The translations under genes were made by a program, and so were the position numbers. From Pseudomonas sp. ANT_H4 (GTDB lineage: Bacteria; Pseudomonadota; Gammaproteobacteria; Pseudomonadales; Pseudomonadaceae), in assembly GCF_008369295.1 (NCBI RefSeq), contig NZ_VOBG01000028.1, positions 1 to 64,000 on the forward strand: a stretch of 64,000 bases of DNA, in the 5' to 3' direction. This document shows positions 16,836-25,767 of the stretch, one piece after another (the first letter of the stretch is position 1; every line of letters starts with the position of its first letter). A model generated the notes under the pieces. It did not search any database, was not told the origin of the DNA, and was given only the letters and a program-made list of their open reading frames with translations.

Positions 16836-16862
16836 GGGCAGCGTTTGTAACCTCTAGGCAGT

Positions 16863-17486
16863 TTATTCCTGGATCACGTCGGCACCCTTGGGGATGTCGA
16901 ACTTGAACTTGGAAGCGGCGACAGGCTCATTGGCCTTGACCCCAGTGAACAGGATATTGGTGCGCTGGCCGACGCTGTCGATCAACTGCATGTCGTTAAT
17001 CATGCCATTGCGAAACGACAGGCGCAGGCTGTCAAACAGCGTGTCCTTGGATTTCGGCTTGAGGGTGAAGTCGATCACACCGCTGGCCTGCTTGGACGTA
17101 ATATCAAAGCTCTCACTGATTTGCGACACATTGCCAGACAGCAGCAAGGCAGGGGTCTGGCTCAGGCGTGGATCAAGTGTCTTGATGGTCGCCTGCTCCA
17201 GATCCGGATCCCACAGCGTCACCTTCTTGCCATCAGAGACAATGGTTTGCTCGGCGGGTGCGTCGGTATGCCAGTAGAAAAGCCCTGGACGCTGCACTGC
17301 CATTTCGCCAGCGGTTTCCTGCAGCTGGGTACCACCACCATCCAGGGTCAACTGGGAAAAGCGTGCGGTCAGTGTCTTGGATTTTTCCAGCAAGTTGGTC
17401 AGGCTCGCAACGGAGGCCGGATCAGCGTGAGCAGAAAGAGCGGTCAAAGCCAGCGCCGGCAACAACAGCATGCGGATAAGACGCAT
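16863..17486 (-). CDS. lolA: Outer-membrane lipoprotein carrier LolA
   Basis: This 207-residue periplasmic chaperone carries lipoproteins from the LolCDE complex to LolB. The signal peptide is MRLIRMLLLPALALTALSAHA, cut before DPASV. The mature half-barrel sequence includes LLEKSKTLTARFSQLTLDGG and RPGLFYWHTDAPAEQ. I chose the ATG at 17486 because TGAGGA sits just upstream; the in-frame ATGs at 17498 and 17540 would spoil the signal peptide or lack a ribosome site. It lies 57 bases after ftsK. Confidence 0.95.
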   Translation of the reverse strand: MRLIRMLLLPALALTALSAHADPASVASLTNLLEKSKTLTARFSQLTLDGGGTQLQETAGEMAVQRPGLFYWHTDAPAEQTIVSDGKKVTLWDPDLEQATIKTLDPRLSQTPALLLSGNVSQISESFDITSKQASGVIDFTLKPKSKDTLFDSLRLSFRNGMINDMQLIDSVGQRTNILFTGVKANEPVAASKFKFDIPKGADVIQE

Positions 17487-17543
17487 GGGAGTCCTCATAG
17501 ATTTCGGTTGAAAGGCGAGCCGCGCGTGGTCACGCGGCACATA

Positions 17544-19949
17544 TCAGTCGCGCACCGGCCCCGGCGCAAGAACTTCGCGGGAACCGTTGGTGTTCATGGA
17601 CGTCACCACACCAGCCATTTCCATGGATTCGATCATGCGGGCGGCGCGGTTATAGCCGATCTTCAGCTTGCGCTGAACAGCAGAGATCGAGGCGCGACGA
17701 CTTTCCAGGACGAACTGTACGGCTTCGTCATAGAGCGCATCGGTTTCGGCATCATCGTCGCCACCACTGCCTCCGTCGAAGCCGCTGCCGGCCTCTTCGA
17801 CGCCTGCGAGGATGTCGTCGTTGTATTCCGGGGCGCCGCGCAGTTTCCAGGCTTCTACCACACGGTGTACCTCATCATCGGAGACGAACGCACCGTGGAC
17901 CCGGATCGGCAGGCTCGTGCCTGGCGGCATGTAGAGCATGTCACCGTGGCCCAACAACTGTTCAGCGCCACCCTGGTCGATGATGGTCCGCGAGTCGATC
18001 TTGCTCGACACCTGGAACGCCATGCGGGTCGGGATGTTGGCCTTGATCAGACCGGTGATAACATCCACCGACGGCCGCTGGGTCGCCAGAATCAAGTGAA
18101 TACCGGCAGCACGAGCCTTCTGGGCAATACGAGCGATCAGCTCTTCGACCTTCTTGCCAACGATCATCATCATGTCGGCAAATTCGTCGACCACCACCAC
18201 GATGGTCGGCAGCTTGATCAGCAATGGTGCTTCGTCGTGAATACTTTCGCGCTTGTACAGCGGATCGGTCAGCGGCGTGCCGGCGTCCTGGGCTTCCTTG
18301 ACCTTGGCGTTGAAGCCAGAGAGGTTACGCACGCCCATCTTCGCCATCAACTTGTAGCGCCGTTCCATCTCGGCGACGCTCCAGCGCAGGGCGTTGGCGG
18401 CGTCCTTCATGTCGGTTACCACCGGGCACAACAGGTGCGGAATGCCTTCGTAGATTGACAGTTCAAGCATTTTTGGGTCGATCATGATCAGTTTGGCGTC
18501 TTCTGGGCCAGACTTGAACAGGATCGACAGGATCATCGCGTTCACACCCACCGACTTACCTGAACCAGTGGTGCCGGCTACCAGCAGGTGAGGCATTTTC
18601 GCCAGGTCAGTGATGACCGGCCGGCCACCAATGTCATGGCCCAGGGCCAAGGTGACCGGCGACTTGAAGTTGTCATACTCCGGTGTCGACAGCACTTCGG
18701 AGAAGCGCACGATCTGCCGGTCTTCGTTGGGAATCTCGATACCGACGGTAGTCTTGCCCGGAATCACTTCCACCACCCGCACACTGGTCACAGCCAGGGA
18801 ACGCGCCAAGTCTTTAGCGAGGTTGGAAATGCGGCTGACCTTCACACCGGCGGCAGGCTGGATTTCGTAACGAGTGATCACGGGGCCTGGGTGAATCGAG
18901 TCCACCGAGACTTCGACGCCGAACTCCTTGAGTTTGATTTCCAGCAAATGGCCAACGGCCGCTAGGGACTCAGGGGAATAGTTGAGTTTTTTCTTCTCGG
19001 CTGGATCAAGAATCGAGATCGGCGGCAAGGTCCCTTCCACGGCGCTGTCGACAAATAATGGAGCCTGTTTCTCTTTCTGCACGCGCTTGCTCTGCTCCGC
19101 AGCCATGGTCGGCGCGGGGGCAATCACCGGCGGTACTTGCTTCTCGCGGTCAGACATGTGCTTGGTCAGGGCCTGCTCGCGCTCGATCAGCCGCTCCTTG
19201 ACCTTGGCCTGTTCACGCCGGTCCGGCGTGCTGGGGGCAACCACTTCGCTGACGCGGGTGTCGACCTCACGCAACTGCGCGACCATGCGCTTGCGATCCA
19301 CGCGAGCTGACCACCAGCGGTTGGCGGCGCTCTGGAACAGTTCGAGCAGGTCCAGGGTGATCTTGCCTGTCACGTCCATGACCTTGAACCAGGACAGATC
19401 GGTAAATACCGTCAAGCCAAACAGGAACAAGGCGATGAACATAAGGGTGCTGCCCTGGATGTTCAGGCTCTTGCGGGCCAGGTCACCGAGACTTTCGCCC
19501 AAGGCGCCGCCCGCTCCAGCCGGCAAGCCGGTAGGTGCGTGAAAATGTATATGCGCCAAGGCCGCGCCCGACAACACCAGGAACACCAGGCCGATCAAGC
19601 GCCAGGAAAACAGCCAGCCGCTCCACTGCCAGGGTTCATGACGCTGCCGGAAAATCTGCCAGGTCTTGATCGCCAGCAACAACGGGAAGATATAAGCGAA
19701 ATATCCCAGGATCATGAACAGGATATCGGCGCTGTAGGAGCCGGCAGGACCACCGAAGTTCTGCACGTCGTCGATCTTGCTGTTATGGCTCCAGCCCGGA
19801 TCATCCTTGCCATAGGTCAACAAGGCCATCATCAGGAACAGGCATAAAGCGCCGATGGCAATCAGCGCACCTTCCTTGAGCCGATAGTGCAGATGCTGAC
19901 GCCAGGCCGGAACTACTGCTGTTTTAGGTGTTACGGTGGATTTCTTCAA
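17544..19949 (-). CDS. ftsK: DNA translocase FtsK
   Basis: This 801-residue septal translocase pumps chromosome ends to dif and activates XerCD. Four N-terminal TM helices (about 27-180) are followed by a short linker (about 220-300, charged). The alpha-beta motor follows, with Walker A GTTGSGKSVGVN and Walker B IVVVVDEFADMMM, then the C-terminal gamma winged helix (LYDEAVQFVLESRRASISAV) that reads KOPS. Pseudomonas FtsK has a short linker compared with E. coli (1329 aa), so this length is normal. It is first in the leftward ftsK-lolA-rarA-crcB-serS-cysG string. Confidence 0.98.
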   Translation of the reverse strand: MKKSTVTPKTAVVPAWRQHLHYRLKEGALIAIGALCLFLMMALLTYGKDDPGWSHNSKIDDVQNFGGPAGSYSADILFMILGYFAYIFPLLLAIKTWQIFRQRHEPWQWSGWLFSWRLIGLVFLVLSGAALAHIHFHAPTGLPAGAGGALGESLGDLARKSLNIQGSTLMFIALFLFGLTVFTDLSWFKVMDVTGKITLDLLELFQSAANRWWSARVDRKRMVAQLREVDTRVSEVVAPSTPDRREQAKVKERLIEREQALTKHMSDREKQVPPVIAPAPTMAAEQSKRVQKEKQAPLFVDSAVEGTLPPISILDPAEKKKLNYSPESLAAVGHLLEIKLKEFGVEVSVDSIHPGPVITRYEIQPAAGVKVSRISNLAKDLARSLAVTSVRVVEVIPGKTTVGIEIPNEDRQIVRFSEVLSTPEYDNFKSPVTLALGHDIGGRPVITDLAKMPHLLVAGTTGSGKSVGVNAMILSILFKSGPEDAKLIMIDPKMLELSIYEGIPHLLCPVVTDMKDAANALRWSVAEMERRYKLMAKMGVRNLSGFNAKVKEAQDAGTPLTDPLYKRESIHDEAPLLIKLPTIVVVVDEFADMMMIVGKKVEELIARIAQKARAAGIHLILATQRPSVDVITGLIKANIPTRMAFQVSSKIDSRTIIDQGGAEQLLGHGDMLYMPPGTSLPIRVHGAFVSDDEVHRVVEAWKLRGAPEYNDDILAGVEEAGSGFDGGSGGDDDAETDALYDEAVQFVLESRRASISAVQRKLKIGYNRAARMIESMEMAGVVTSMNTNGSREVLAPGPVRD

Positions 19950-20480
19950 AACTGGTCTTTTCCTGCGCCTGTAGCGCGTCCAACTGTTGAATGACTACAA
20001 AAACACTGCCCAATCCGGACAGGTAAAAAGTGAACCCGCGTCGTTGATACTTCTTTTAACACTCTGTGACGGGATCATGAAACGGCGATAACGCCTGAAC
20101 ACAAGGATATAGCGCCGCATTGTACGGGTTTGTGTGCCCGTTGCCACGCAGTTGGCTCACCAATACAGTCTAGCCAACGGCAATTTTCATGCAATTCAAT
20201 TTGAGCATGCATTGTCTTTGCTGACAAAGGCTTATGAGCTGTTGTTATCAGACTGGACAAGCATTGAAAACGATCATCCTGCGCCATCCGCCCAGCGGAT
20301 CATCACTGAACCCGATTACGACCACACCTCTGCCTTAGAGTTGCAGAAACACTCGCTTATGCATCCAGGCACTGATTGCGCGTTCGGGGTAGCCGAGCTG
20401 CGTCCCGTCGACAATAATCACTGCCTGATGCGGCGGGCCTAGACCTGTCACCGCCCTCCCCTCCCCTAAGTCTGAATACC
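19950..20480. other. 531-base gap between ftsK and aat, where trxB is expected
   Basis: The left part is the ftsK promoter region. No thioredoxin reductase sequence (no GxGxxG or CATC-like motif) is seen on either strand. A 38-residue minus-strand frame (20451-20335; begins MTGLGPPHQAVIIVDG, GTG start after GGGGAGGG) and a 102-residue plus-strand frame (20134-20442) are present. Neither resembles a known family, and the latter has no good ribosome site. Confidence 0.5.
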
Positions 20481-21161
20481 ATGCTGACCTGGCTGCAACG
20501 CAACACCCTGACTTTTCCGCCGCTGGTAAAAGCCATGCACGAACCCAATGGCCTGCTTGCGGCCGGTGGCGACCTGTCTGCCGACCGCCTGATCAAGGCC
20601 TATCGCCACGGCTGCTTTCCCTGGTTTTCGGAAGGCCAGCCGATTCTCTGGTGGTCGCCCGACCCACGCACCGTGCTATTTCCCGCCGAACTGCACGTAT
20701 CCCGCAGCCTGGGTAAACTGCTGCGTCAGCAACGCTATGAGGTGACCTTCGACAAGGACTTCGCCGCAGTCATCCAGGCCTGCGCCGCCCCCCGAAGCTA
20801 CGCCGATGGCACCTGGATCACCGACGCCATGCAGAGCGCCTACCTGCAGTTGCATCAACGCGGTTATGCCCACTCAGTGGAAGTCTGGGACCAGGGCGAA
20901 CTGGTCGGCGGCCTCTACGGCCTTGCGATGGGCCAGTTATTTTTCGGTGAGTCGATGTTCAGCCGCGCCGACAACGCCTCGAAATTCGGTTTTGCTACCC
21001 TGGTCAAGCAATTACAGGCCTGGGGGTTTGTGCTGATTGACTGCCAGATGCCCACCGATCACCTGCACAGCCTCGGCGCCCGCGCCATACCCCGCAGCGA
21101 CTTTGCCGGTTACCTGCGCGACCATCTGGACCAACCCAGCGCCGCACCGTGGGTTTCCTAG
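20481..21161 (+). CDS. aat: Leucyl/phenylalanyl-tRNA-protein transferase
   Basis: This 226-residue GNAT-fold enzyme adds Leu or Phe from tRNA to N-terminal Arg or Lys, making N-degrons for ClpS-ClpAP. Family blocks seen are PNGLLAAGGDLS, AYRHGCFPWF, WWSPDPRTVLFP and SMFSRADNASKFGFATLV. It starts a rightward group with bpt and infA, and the ClpS and ClpA that recognise and degrade its products are encoded 1-4 kb downstream. Confidence 0.97.
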   Translation: MLTWLQRNTLTFPPLVKAMHEPNGLLAAGGDLSADRLIKAYRHGCFPWFSEGQPILWWSPDPRTVLFPAELHVSRSLGKLLRQQRYEVTFDKDFAAVIQACAAPRSYADGTWITDAMQSAYLQLHQRGYAHSVEVWDQGELVGGLYGLAMGQLFFGESMFSRADNASKFGFATLVKQLQAWGFVLIDCQMPTDHLHSLGARAIPRSDFAGYLRDHLDQPSAAPWVS

Positions 21162-21216
21162 GCGACTTCGTCGCACCTGGCTTACACTTATTTCAAAGCT
21201 TATCCGAGGGTTGATC

Positions 21217-21924
21217 ATGACCGAGTTGGCGCGCTTGAAGTTTTATGCCACTCAACCCCACTCTTGCAGCTATCTGCCCGATGAGCAGGCCACCACGCTG
21301 TTCCTCGACCCCAGCCAGCCAATGGACGTGCACGTCTATGCCGACCTGTCAGAGATGGGTTTTCGGCGCAGCGGCGACCACCTGTACCGGCCCCACTGCC
21401 AGAACTGCAATGCTTGTGTGCCGGCACGCATTCCCGTGGCGCAATTTTTGCCAGATCGTAATCAGAAACGCATTCTCAAGCGCAATGCCGACCTGACGGT
21501 GACACCGGCCAAACCAGGCTTCAGCGAAGAATATTTTGATCTCTACCAGCGCTACATCGAACAACGCCACGCCGATGGCGACATGTTCCCTCCCAGCCGC
21601 GACCAGTTCTCCACGTTTCTGGTGCGCGAGCTGCCGTTCTCACGCTTCTACGAGTTTCGCCTTGAGGGACGGCTGGTGGCCGTTGCCGTCACGGACCTGC
21701 TGCCCAACGGCCTGTCTGCGGTCTACACCTTTTACGAACCTACCGAAGAACGCCGCAGCCTAGGACGCTTTGCAATCCTCTGGCAAATCGGCGAAGCGTT
21801 GAGGCTGGAATTGGAAGCGGTATACCTCGGATACTGGATCAAGAACTGCAAAAAAATGAACTACAAGACCCAATATCGGCCCATTGAGCTGCTAATTAAT
21901 CAAAGATGGGTCACTCTGAACTAG
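21217..21924 (+). CDS. bpt: Aspartate/glutamate leucyltransferase (Bpt/Ate)
   Basis: This 235-residue bacterial arginyltransferase-fold enzyme transfers Leu to N-terminal Asp/Glu. The N-terminal Cys-rich block [13 protein letters not shown] and [14 protein letters not shown], and the C-terminal [20 protein letters not shown], are diagnostic. The start is ATG 21217, preceded by GAGGG; the frame is open far upstream inside aat, but those starts have no support. With aat it supplies both branches of the bacterial N-degron pathway. Confidence 0.95.
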
Positions 21925-22024
21925 AACCCCTTGGCTTAAACCCCATTTTTCGGGCACAATGCACGCCGCTTTTGCCTGGAGCAGTTGCACCGGGCCATTC
22001 ATTGGATACCGAGGGCTTTACTGC

Positions 22025-22243
22025 ATGTCGAAAGAAGACAGCTTCGAAATGGAAGGCACTGTCGTCGACACCCTGCCCAACACCATGTTTCGCGTGGAGT
22101 TGGAAAATGGGCACGTCGTAACCGCGCATATTTCCGGCAAGATGCGCAAGAACTACATTCGTATTCTTACCGGCGACAAAGTGCGCGTCGAGCTGACGCC
22201 CTATGATTTGAGCAAAGGGCGCATCACTTACCGCGCTCGTTAA
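22025..22243 (+). CDS. infA: Translation initiation factor IF-1
   Basis: This 72-residue OB-fold protein binds the 30S A site during initiation. The sequence [19 protein letters not shown] through [12 protein letters not shown] is the standard IF-1. The start at 22025 gives the normal length. A strong terminator follows 16 bases after the stop. Confidence 0.99.
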
Positions 22244-22254
22244 TCAAGTCAATA

Positions 22255-22286
22255 CAAAACGCCCGGTTATACCGGGCGTTTTTGTG
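22255..22286 (+). terminator. Terminator after infA
   Basis: AAAACGCCCGGTTATACCGGGCGTTTTT: a 10-bp stem with a T run. Confidence 0.9.
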
Positions 22287-22315
22287 CGCGCAGTTTTTAG
22301 CAACACCATTGAGTC

Positions 22316-22420
22316 ACTGTGAGCGAGCTTGCTCGCTAAGGTGGTTAACAATAACGCAGGGCACCTGGCAACCAAGGGCGCCCTTTCGTTTTTCGCGAGC
22401 AAGCTCACTCCTGCACACAG
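22316..22420. repeat. Inverted pair of REP sequences (REPIN-like)
   Basis: CACTGTGAGCGAGCTTGCTC (22316-22335) is a plus-oriented Pseudomonas REP. At 22392-22420 an inverted copy reads TCGCGAGCAAGCTCACTCC and continues to CACAG. The 55-base spacer is non-coding. Paired REPs of this kind are mobilised by RAYT transposases encoded elsewhere in the genome. Confidence 0.75.
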
Positions 22421-22421
22421 T

Positions 22422-22451
22422 AAAAAGGCGCCTCTCGGCGCCTTTTTGCTT
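22422..22451 (-). terminator. Terminator after clpA
   Basis: AAAAAGGCGCCTCTCGGCGCCTTTTTGC is symmetric and could end transcripts from either side. It sits 16 bases beyond the clpA stop. Confidence 0.85.
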
Positions 22452-22466
22452 TATTGCAGTCAGCTA

Positions 22467-24737
22467 TCAGGCCATTTCAGCCGTGGTTTCAAACTCGAAG
22501 GTCAGTTCATCATCCTTCAGATCGATGTGCACCACGCCACCATGGTCAGCCAGTTCGCCAAACAGGATCTCTTCGGCCAGTGGACGCTTGATCTTGTCCT
22601 GGATCAACCGCGCCATCGGCCGCGCACCCATTGCCGCGTCGTAGCCACCCGCTGCCAGCCAGCTGCGTGCCGCGTCCGTAACTTCCAGCTGCACGCGTTT
22701 GTCTTCCAACTGCGCCTGAAGCTCGGTAAGGAACTTGTCCACCACGTTCTTGATGACCTCATGACTGAGGCGACCAAACTGGATAATGGTGTCCAGACGG
22801 TTGCGAAACTCTGGCGTAAAGCTCTTCTTGACCACTTCCATCGCATCGGAAGAGTGATCCTGATGAGTAAAGCCAATGGAAGCCCGCGCGGCCGTTTCGG
22901 CACCGGCGTTGGTGGTCATGATCACGATCACGTTACGGAAGTCCGCCTTGCGCCCGTTGTTGTCGGTCAGGGTCCCATGGTCCATGACCTGCAGCAGCAG
23001 GTTGAAGACTTCCGGGTGGGCCTTCTCGATTTCATCGAGCAGTAACACGCAATGCGGCTGCTTGGTGATCGCTTCGGTCAACAGCCCGCCCTGGTCGAAC
23101 CCGACATAGCCCGGAGGCGCACCGATCAGGCGCGACACAGTGTGCCGCTCCATGTACTCGGACATGTCGAAACGAACCAGCTCGATGCCCATGGCCTTGG
23201 CCAACTGACGTGCCGCCTCGGTCTTGCCGACACCGGTAGGCCCTGCGAACAGGAACGAACCGACTGGCTTGTCCGGCGACTTGAGGCCCGCCCGGGACAG
23301 CTTGATCGCAGTCGACAGCGAATCGATCGCCGCATCCTGACCAAACACCGTCAGCTTGAGGTCGCGTTCCAGGTTACGCAGCAGCTCCTTGTCGGAACTG
23401 GTGACGTGTTTTGGCGGAATTCGTGCGATTTTCGCCACGATATCCTCGACCTGAGGCACCTCAATGCGCTTCACACGCTTCTCGATCGGTTGCAGGCGCT
23501 GATAGGCCCCTGCTTCGTCGATGACGTCGATGGCCTTGTCCGGCATATGCCGGTCATTGATATAGCGCGACGCGAGCTCAGCAGCCGCGCGCAGGGCTTC
23601 ATCGCTGTATTCGATGCCATGGTGCGCTTCGAAACGCCCCCTGAGACCGCGCAGAATGCCAATGGTGTCTTCGACCGAAGGCTCGGACACGTCGACCTTC
23701 TGGAAGCGACGTGCAAGGGCACGGTCTTTTTCGAAGATCCCGCGGAACTCCTGGAACGTGGTCGAACCTATACAACGGATATCGCCCGATGACAGCAGCG
23801 GCTTGAGCAGGTTCGCGGCATCCATCACGCCACCGGAGGCTGCACCGGCACCGATGATGGTGTGAATTTCATCGATAAACAGGATCGCCTGCGGGCGTTT
23901 TTTCAGCTCGCCGAGCAACGCCTTGAAGCGCTTCTCGAAATCGCCACGGTACTTGGTCCCGGCGAGCAACGCACCCAGATCAAGGGAGTAGACGACGCTG
24001 TTGGCCAGCAGATCGGGAACCTGATTATCAACGATACGTTTGGCCAGGCCTTCGGCAATTGCGGTTTTACCCACGCCCGCCTCGCCTACCAGCAGCGGAT
24101 TGTTCTTGCGACGACGAGCCAGGATCTGCGCGACGCGCTCGACTTCCAGCTCACGCCCCACCAGCGGATCGATCCGCCCTTGGCGCGCCAGCTCGTTGAG
24201 GTTACTGGCATAGGCATCCAGTGGGTTGCTTGAAGAAGAAGACTCACCGCCCTCGTCGTCCTGCATATCCTGTTCACCCTCGGAGTGATCGCCATGCCCA
24301 GGCACTTTCGAGATGCCGTGGGCGATGTAGTTGACGACATCGATCCGGGCAACGCTCTGCTGCTTGAGCAGAAACACCGCCTGGCTTTCCTGTTCGCTGA
24401 AGATGGCGACCAGCACGTTGGCACCAGTGACTTCGCGCTTCCCGGAGCTCTGTACGTGGAAGACGGCACGCTGAAGCACCCGCTGGAAGCCCAGGGTTGG
24501 CTGGGTTTCGCGGTCCTCGTCGTGAACGGGGATCAGTGGTGTGGTGGAGTCGATAAACTCCTGTAGATCATGCTTGAGCTTGTCGAGGTTGGCGCCGCAC
24601 GCACGCAAAACGGTGGCGGCAGCTTCGTTATCCAAAAGTGCCAGCAGCAGGTGTTCGACGGTCATGAATTCATGACGCTTCGAACGGGCCTCCTTGAAGG
24701 CAAGATTGAGGGTGACTTCGAGCTCGCGGTTTAACAT
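22467..24737 (-). CDS. clpA: ATP-dependent Clp protease ATP-binding subunit ClpA
   Basis: This 756-residue AAA+ unfoldase pairs with ClpP. The N-domain (MLNRELEVTLNLAF, EHLLLALLD) binds ClpS. AAA module 1 has Walker A GEAGVGKTAIAEGL and module 2 GPTGVGKTEAARQL; the Walker B sequences are ILFIDEIHT and VLLLDEIEK. The ClpP-docking loop IGF is present in RASIGFTHQD. An acidic, Ser-rich linker (GGESSSSSN, near 170) follows the N-domain. clpS lies 29 bases upstream in the same direction. Confidence 0.98.
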   Translation of the reverse strand: MLNRELEVTLNLAFKEARSKRHEFMTVEHLLLALLDNEAAATVLRACGANLDKLKHDLQEFIDSTTPLIPVHDEDRETQPTLGFQRVLQRAVFHVQSSGKREVTGANVLVAIFSEQESQAVFLLKQQSVARIDVVNYIAHGISKVPGHGDHSEGEQDMQDDEGGESSSSSNPLDAYASNLNELARQGRIDPLVGRELEVERVAQILARRRKNNPLLVGEAGVGKTAIAEGLAKRIVDNQVPDLLANSVVYSLDLGALLAGTKYRGDFEKRFKALLGELKKRPQAILFIDEIHTIIGAGAASGGVMDAANLLKPLLSSGDIRCIGSTTFQEFRGIFEKDRALARRFQKVDVSEPSVEDTIGILRGLRGRFEAHHGIEYSDEALRAAAELASRYINDRHMPDKAIDVIDEAGAYQRLQPIEKRVKRIEVPQVEDIVAKIARIPPKHVTSSDKELLRNLERDLKLTVFGQDAAIDSLSTAIKLSRAGLKSPDKPVGSFLFAGPTGVGKTEAARQLAKAMGIELVRFDMSEYMERHTVSRLIGAPPGYVGFDQGGLLTEAITKQPHCVLLLDEIEKAHPEVFNLLLQVMDHGTLTDNNGRKADFRNVIVIMTTNAGAETAARASIGFTHQDHSSDAMEVVKKSFTPEFRNRLDTIIQFGRLSHEVIKNVVDKFLTELQAQLEDKRVQLEVTDAARSWLAAGGYDAAMGARPMARLIQDKIKRPLAEEILFGELADHGGVVHIDLKDDELTFEFETTAEMA

Positions 24738-24766
24738 AGCTTCACCTCATACCCAAGTGGTCGGAG

Positions 24767-25156
24767 TTAACCGTCCTTCTCGATTTCACAGAGTAGCGGA
24801 TGCTGGCTTTCCCTGGCGTACTGGTTGACCTGCATGGCCTTCGTCTCGGCGATGTCGCGGGTAAACACTCCACATACTGCCCGTCCTTCTGTGTGAACGG
24901 CCAGCATTACCTTGGTCGCCAACTCGCGGTTCAGGCTAAAAAACACCTCGAGTATTTCGACGACGAAATCCATCGGCGTGTAGTCATCATTAAACAAAAC
25001 CACCTTGTACATCGGCGGCGCCTGTAAAGCAGGCTTGGCCTCCTGGACAGCAATACCTGCAGAACCGTCGTCGTCCTCGTGACCATCCGGATGATCCTTA
25101 TGGAGAGTCGGGCGGTCCTGATTGAATGTTAGTCGAATCTGGCTGATTGCATGCAT
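24767..25156 (-). CDS. clpS: ClpAP adaptor ClpS
   Basis: This 129-residue adaptor binds N-degron residues and delivers substrates to ClpA. The core (about 48-129) contains MYKVVLFNDDYTPMDFVVE with the N-degron pocket, and HTEGRAVCGVFTRDIAETKA. The N-terminal extension is about 15-20 residues longer than in E. coli and rich in Asp/His, as in other pseudomonads. It is co-directional with clpA. Confidence 0.97.
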   Translation of the reverse strand: MHAISQIRLTFNQDRPTLHKDHPDGHEDDDGSAGIAVQEAKPALQAPPMYKVVLFNDDYTPMDFVVEILEVFFSLNRELATKVMLAVHTEGRAVCGVFTRDIAETKAMQVNQYARESQHPLLCEIEKDG

Positions 25157-25381
25157 GGAAAGAAAGGTTCGTCAGTTGTGCAAATACAGTGATGGGGGCG
25201 GCCTGTCAGATTTTCAATCTCTGACCGACTGGTCGCCTTGACTATCGGCAAATCGGTGTTACAACCAATAGAACCCACAGTGGGTAAAAAAGGTCCGCGC
25301 AGTCAACCTTATTTGTTCGGGTTAGGACGGATAAACTGGATGATACTCCAGTGATGGAGTCTGGTGCAGAGGGATATGGGC

Positions 25382-25681
25382 ATGGCTAGCGGTAAGGTCA
25401 AGTGGTTCAACAATGCCAAGGGGTACGGCTTCATTAATGAAGACGGCAAGGATGAAGACCTTTTTGCGCACTTTTCGGCCATCAGCATGGATGGCTATAA
25501 AACGCTCAAGGCCGGACAACCTGTAATCTTTGAAATCATTCAAGGGCCAAAGGGGCTGCACGCGGTGGAAATTCGTGCGCATGTCACGGAGAGTACCAGC
25601 ACACAGACCGAAACCCCCGATCTGAGCGCAACCGCAATCGAAAGACCCATGACTCAAAAATCAAAAAAACAAACGGCTTGA
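25382..25681 (+). CDS. cspD: Cold-shock-domain protein CspD
   Basis: This 99-residue single-stranded nucleic-acid-binding protein has a CSD (1-about 67) with RNP1-like KGYGFI and RNP2-like LFAHFSAI motifs, and the CspD-specific QGPKGLHAVEI end. E. coli CspD is 74 residues. Here about 30 Thr/Ser/Gln-rich residues follow, with a basic end (TQKSKKQTA). I chose the ATG at 25382 because AGAGGG is 8 bases upstream; the ATG at 25376 is too close to it. It is divergent from clpS, as is usual. Confidence 0.93.
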   Translation: MASGKVKWFNNAKGYGFINEDGKDEDLFAHFSAISMDGYKTLKAGQPVIFEIIQGPKGLHAVEIRAHVTESTSTQTETPDLSATAIERPMTQKSKKQTA

Positions 25682-25707
25682 TTCGCCGCTGAGTAAACGC
25701 TCCACGA

Positions 25708-25753
25708 TAAAAAAACCGACCCCCCAATGACTTGGGAGGGTCGGTTTTTTCTT
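25708..25753. terminator. Bidirectional terminator between cspD and icd
   Basis: AAAAAACCGACCCCCCAATG followed by ACTTGGGAGGGTCGGTTTTTTC: a long stem with A and T runs on both sides, serving the convergent genes. Confidence 0.9.
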
Positions 25754-25767
25754 TTCGGGTTGTCGGC

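Noticed and set aside
20134..20442. 102-residue frame between ftsK and aat
   Set aside because: It has no ribosome site, no homology recognised and a shadowing small frame on the other strand; described as a gap instead.
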